Part shown: in pieces, positions 62,513 to 64,000 of the stretch
Position numbering within the stretch: position 1 is the stretch's first letter
How the letters are laid out: each line of letters starts with the position of its first letter
Origin: JABURQ01 sp029243145
GTDB lineage: Bacteria > Planctomycetota > Planctomycetia > Planctomycetales > Planctomycetaceae
NCBI GenBank assembly: GCA_965660145.1
Contig: CBFHYX010000002.1
Coordinates: 62,001 to 126,000 of the forward strand
DNA length: 64,000 nt
Reading direction: 5' to 3'
Notes under the pieces: model-generated
What the model saw: the letters and a program-made list of their open reading frames with translations, nothing else
The model's database searches: none
Told to the model about the DNA's origin: nothing
Translations under genes and position numbers: made by a program

Positions 62513-62860
62513 ATGGAAGTCGCTCGTCTGCTCTGGGATCTGAAAGAAGCATCGGTTCGAGAAGTTCACGAGGCTTGCTCTTCCGCCCGCTCGATGGAAT
62601 TTACCGTCGTTCAAACGTATCTCAGACGTTTGGAGTCAAAGGGGTATGTGACCTCTCGACTAGAAGGACGGACCAAAAGGTATCGTCCCAAAGTGAAGCC
62701 GAGAACTGTGATTCGAGAGACGGTTGATGATCTGGTCGACCGACTATTTGGAGGAGATAAGTTGACTTTGATGCGGCACCTTATCGAGGATCAGTCTCTG
62801 AGTGAATCAGATGTTGAGCAACTTCGCGGAATGCTTGACCGCATGGAGGAAAACTCATGA
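62513..62860 (+). CDS. BlaI/MecI/CopY-type repressor (start after in-frame TAG)
   Basis: The 115-residue product contains the winged-helix domain (VREVHEACSSA, FTVVQTYLRRLESKGYV) and the dimerisation helix (VIRETVDDLVDRLFGG). These repressors are cleaved by a BlaR1-type protease after a signal. The original start is probably ATG 62480; the interruption removes only about 11 residues before the first helix. Its stop overlaps the M56 gene by ATGA. Confidence 0.85.
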   Translation: MEVARLLWDLKEASVREVHEACSSARSMEFTVVQTYLRRLESKGYVTSRLEGRTKRYRPKVKPRTVIRETVDDLVDRLFGGDKLTLMRHLIEDQSLSESDVEQLRGMLDRMEENS

Positions 62861-64000
62861 ATGATTCTGTTCTGATGTCAGCCTTGGTCACTCAATTGAT
62901 ACAAATCACTTGCTTGATCGTTTTTGTTTGGGGACTTGTCAAACTATTTGCACGACAACGACCTTTTTTGGCCCACACATTGTGGATGTTGGTCCTCATC
63001 AAGTGTGTGACTCCACCCCTTATAAACAGCCCGATCAATGTTTTCCCTGAAATATCCATAGCCGAACTCCCGTGGCGATCCCATCAGTCCGAAGTGCCTC
63101 ACGAATCTGCTGTGAACTCGTCTCACGTGGATTCAACCCACGACTTGGACTCAATGCCGTGGAAAGAATCTCCAAATACGATTGATAACGATACTGCCAT
63201 CGAGAAATTATCTCGCGGAGTAGTTGTAGAGGAAGACCAGATTGCGGAGAATTTATCCATTGATGAACAACTGCAGGATGACGACTCATTGAATGTTGCC
63301 ATCGCCTCCGCAGAATCAACATTGCCCAAATCTGTGACGATCTCCTTTCGGCTTTTCAAGTTCTGGCTTGCCTCAGCCGGTGTGATGCTCTTGCTGACGA
63401 TTTTTCGAGTGAGAGTGACGCTGCGCCGTGTGACCTGTAATGCTGTGGAAACACCGGAAGAGTTACAAGCTCTTGTCCAACATCTCTCCCACAAATTTAA
63501 ACTTGGAAGACGTGTGAGACTATTGGTGACATCGGCGAAAGTCGGACCGGCAGTTGTCGGCCTACTTCGACCATTAATCATTCTACCCGAAGTCGTGACC
63601 CGCGGACGTTCTATGAAAGAACTAGAACCGATTGTCGCACACGAACTGCTTCACATTAAACGAGGAGATCTCGGGATTGGCTGGTTACAAGTACTCGTGC
63701 AATCACTCTGGTGGTTCCATCCTTTGGTGTGGCTGGTCAATCGTCTTCTCAGTCGAGAGGCAGAACGCTGCTGCGATGAAGCAGTGATCGCAGAGTTGGA
63801 CTGCACCCCTTCCTTCTATGCCCGTTGCTTATTGAATGTTCTGGAACAGAAACGGAATCTGACTCCAGTACCCGCTTGCCCCGGCGTGAAGCCGGTCGAA
63901 ATTACCAAACAACGAATGGAGCGAATTATGAAACTCGGACAAGGATGTCGCAAGCGAAGCCCGTGGTGGTGCTGGTTAATTGTTGTCTTACTCGGCGTGG
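62857..64000 (+). CDS. M56-family metallopeptidase, BlaR1-like (3' end outside window)
   Basis: The open frame has 381 codons to the window edge. It has membrane segments near residues 12-32, 41-57 and 168-186 and the zinc motif HELLH (His262, Glu263, His266) followed by RGD and a second region (EAERCCDEAV) as in BlaR1/MecR1 peptidases. Overlap (ATGA) with the repressor gene gives the classical blaI-blaR1 pair. In planctomycetes these pairs control many genes, not only beta-lactamase. The target is unknown. Residues 70-160 form an acidic periplasmic loop. Confidence 0.88.
   Translation, partial: MNDSVLMSALVTQLIQITCLIVFVWGLVKLFARQRPFLAHTLWMLVLIKCVTPPLINSPINVFPEISIAELPWRSHQSEVPHESAVNSSHVDSTHDLDSMPWKESPNTIDNDTAIEKLSRGVVVEEDQIAENLSIDEQLQDDDSLNVAIASAESTLPKSVTISFRLFKFWLASAGVMLLLTIFRVRVTLRRVTCNAVETPEELQALVQHLSHKFKLGRRVRLLVTSAKVGPAVVGLLRPLIILPEVVTRGRSMKELEPIVAHELLHIKRGDLGIGWLQVLVQSLWWFHPLVWLVNRLLSREAERCCDEAVIAELDCTPSFYARCLLNVLEQKRNLTPVPACPGVKPVEITKQRMERIMKLGQGCRKRSPWWCWLIVVLLGV

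Noticed and set aside
62275..62727. 150-codon plus-strand frame upstream of and overlapping the BlaI gene
   Set aside because: It overlaps the better-supported repressor frame in a different frame and has no family likeness.

Overview
The window looks like a chromosomal segment of a planctomycete (phylum Planctomycetota, probably a Gimesia/Rubinisphaera-like marine or freshwater member). The evidence is a moderate G+C composition together with gene families typical of the phylum: a DUF1598 protein, FG-GAP/VCBS-repeat secreted proteins, a NIPSNAP protein, a large multi-heme c-type cytochrome next to a sorbosone-dehydrogenase-like protein, a pseudo-receiver/TadZ-like ATPase, a stand-alone fatty-acid-synthase-like cassette with an extended acyl carrier protein, and many secreted proteins with no known function. 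The genus is inference. I see no phage, insertion sequence, rRNA, tRNA or CRISPR array.

Layout. 0-4.4 kb: end of a thioredoxin-like gene, DUF2062 membrane protein, PfkB sugar kinase, periplasmic trypsin-like protease, a cytochrome-c'-like lipoprotein and a zinc-ribbon membrane protein. 4.6-13.2 kb: an Nramp-like transporter with altered metal-site motifs, a degenerate glycosyltransferase gene with an in-frame TGA, a TadZ/CpaE-like ATPase, an FG-GAP protein, a sigma-70 factor, an SRPBCC-epimerase fusion and a GlsB/YeaQ membrane protein. 13.2-22.5 kb: a long minus-strand run made of a DUF309 protein, a Lon-N-like protein, folE, two membrane proteins, a large FAD/Fe-S oxidoreductase, then moaD-moaE-moaA and a cysteine desulfurase (molybdopterin synthesis with a possible sulfur source). 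22.6-35 kb: nth, ychF, a TPR lipoprotein, a membrane-anchored Gfo/Idh-like protein, mtnA, NIPSNAP, a membrane protein fused to a spermidine-synthase-like domain, an M28 peptidase with PDZ domains, and a Maf pyrophosphatase.

35-47 kb: two secreted proteins, a CrtI-like FAD desaturase/isomerase, a Cys-rich secreted protein, a GNAT acetyltransferase, then the five-gene lipid/polyketide cassette (dehydratase, ketoreductase, extended ACP, second dehydratase, ketosynthase) followed by an alpha/beta hydrolase and surE. The cassette has no enoyl reductase. 47.7-53.3 kb: a sugar isomerase-like Tat protein, a DJ-1/PfpI protein, a five-heme cytochrome c and an overlapping PQQ-type dehydrogenase-like gene. 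53.6-61.5 kb: an unknown secreted protein, a YceH-like protein, a PsbP/DUF1795-like small protein, an MGMT/ATL-like protein without the catalytic cysteine, a heme-motif histidine kinase, mutM and a DUF1598 protein. 61.5-64 kb: a gene-poor stretch with a short tandem repeat and palindromes, then a BlaI-type repressor overlapping an M56/BlaR1-type metallopeptidase cut by the window end.

The most notable sequence-level observations are two separate in-frame stop codons inside otherwise conserved reading frames (TGA at 6630-6632, TAG at 62510-62512), and several proteins whose family active-site motifs are replaced (Nramp, glycosyltransferase, TadZ ATPase and its receiver, MGMT-like). The FAS-like cassette near a CrtI-like enzyme is the best candidate for an uncharacterised pathway.
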